A stretch of DNA of 27,476 bases from Ophiothrix spiculata (Eukaryota; Echinodermata; Ophiuroidea; Amphilepidida; Ophiotrichidae). Positions 27,323-27,476 of the stretch are shown in pieces. The notes beneath the pieces are model-generated. The model was not told the DNA's origin, made no database searches, and worked only from the letters and a program-made list of their open reading frames with translations. Every line of letters starts with the position of its first letter. Position 1 is the first letter of the stretch. The position numbers and the translations under genes are program-made. The stretch is taken from assembly GCA_000969725.1 (NCBI GenBank), contig JXSR01S015664.1, one strand, 5' to 3'.

Positions 27323-27476
27323 ACGTATGTTGCCTATTCTAAAGTTACGCGAAATTTGCAATTAAACATGTTTAGGTTCAGGTTTATTTTTCCATAATTA
27401 ACACAATATTTTTTTTAATTCAACAAAATCGTAGGCATGTTCGTTTGATGTAACTTTAACAACCGTTCAACCCAGT

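Overview
This is eukaryotic nuclear DNA from an animal: AT-rich, with one gene split by GT-AG introns, tRNA-derived SINE copies, and a dense layer of short inverted-repeat transposons (MITEs). Degenerate CCCTAA-type tracts fit a TTAGGG telomere repeat. The general character suggests a marine invertebrate, perhaps a deuterostome such as an echinoderm or hemichordate, but the window alone does not settle the taxon. No bacterial gene, operon, CRISPR array or rRNA was seen.

The only convincing gene is the 3' part of an ANKFN1 homologue (the family of mouse Nmf9 and fly Wide awake/Banderuola) on the + strand. Nine exons lie between 1830 and 14329. All junctions are GT-AG, phases agree throughout, and together they encode 519 residues plus a TGA stop. 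The ankyrin repeats and FN3 domain typical of the family must be encoded upstream of the window. What is present is the conserved middle region (motifs such as YYEPVKDQHG, LYVGYLKLRSSVD, HVKIRDN, RLSAILEMD and WKEMRWIMD), a short proline/serine linker, and a C-terminal segment that looks like a Ras-association-type ubiquitin fold.

Layout: 1-1829 is upstream intron or flank with GC-rich tandem repeats at 100-540. 1830-8754 holds exons 1-7, with MITEs in most introns. 8755-12581 is one 3.8 kb intron made largely of nested inverted-repeat elements. 12582-14329 holds the last two exons. 14330-27476 has no recognisable host gene; it holds more MITEs, SINE pieces, a LINE 3' end (19499-19651), several near-perfect palindromes and a degenerate telomere-like tract near the right edge.

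The most informative material is the transposon record. Several elements can be compared with an uninterrupted copy of their host repeat inside this same window, so their target sites can be read directly: an AGGCTGCG element at a TA site at 2803-3019, and a hAT-like element with an 8-bp target duplication at 17467-17634. Four elements share the outer end AGGC(C)AAAAAAA but have at least three unrelated subterminal modules. Two transposon ends sit within a few bases to a few tens of bases of functional splice sites.
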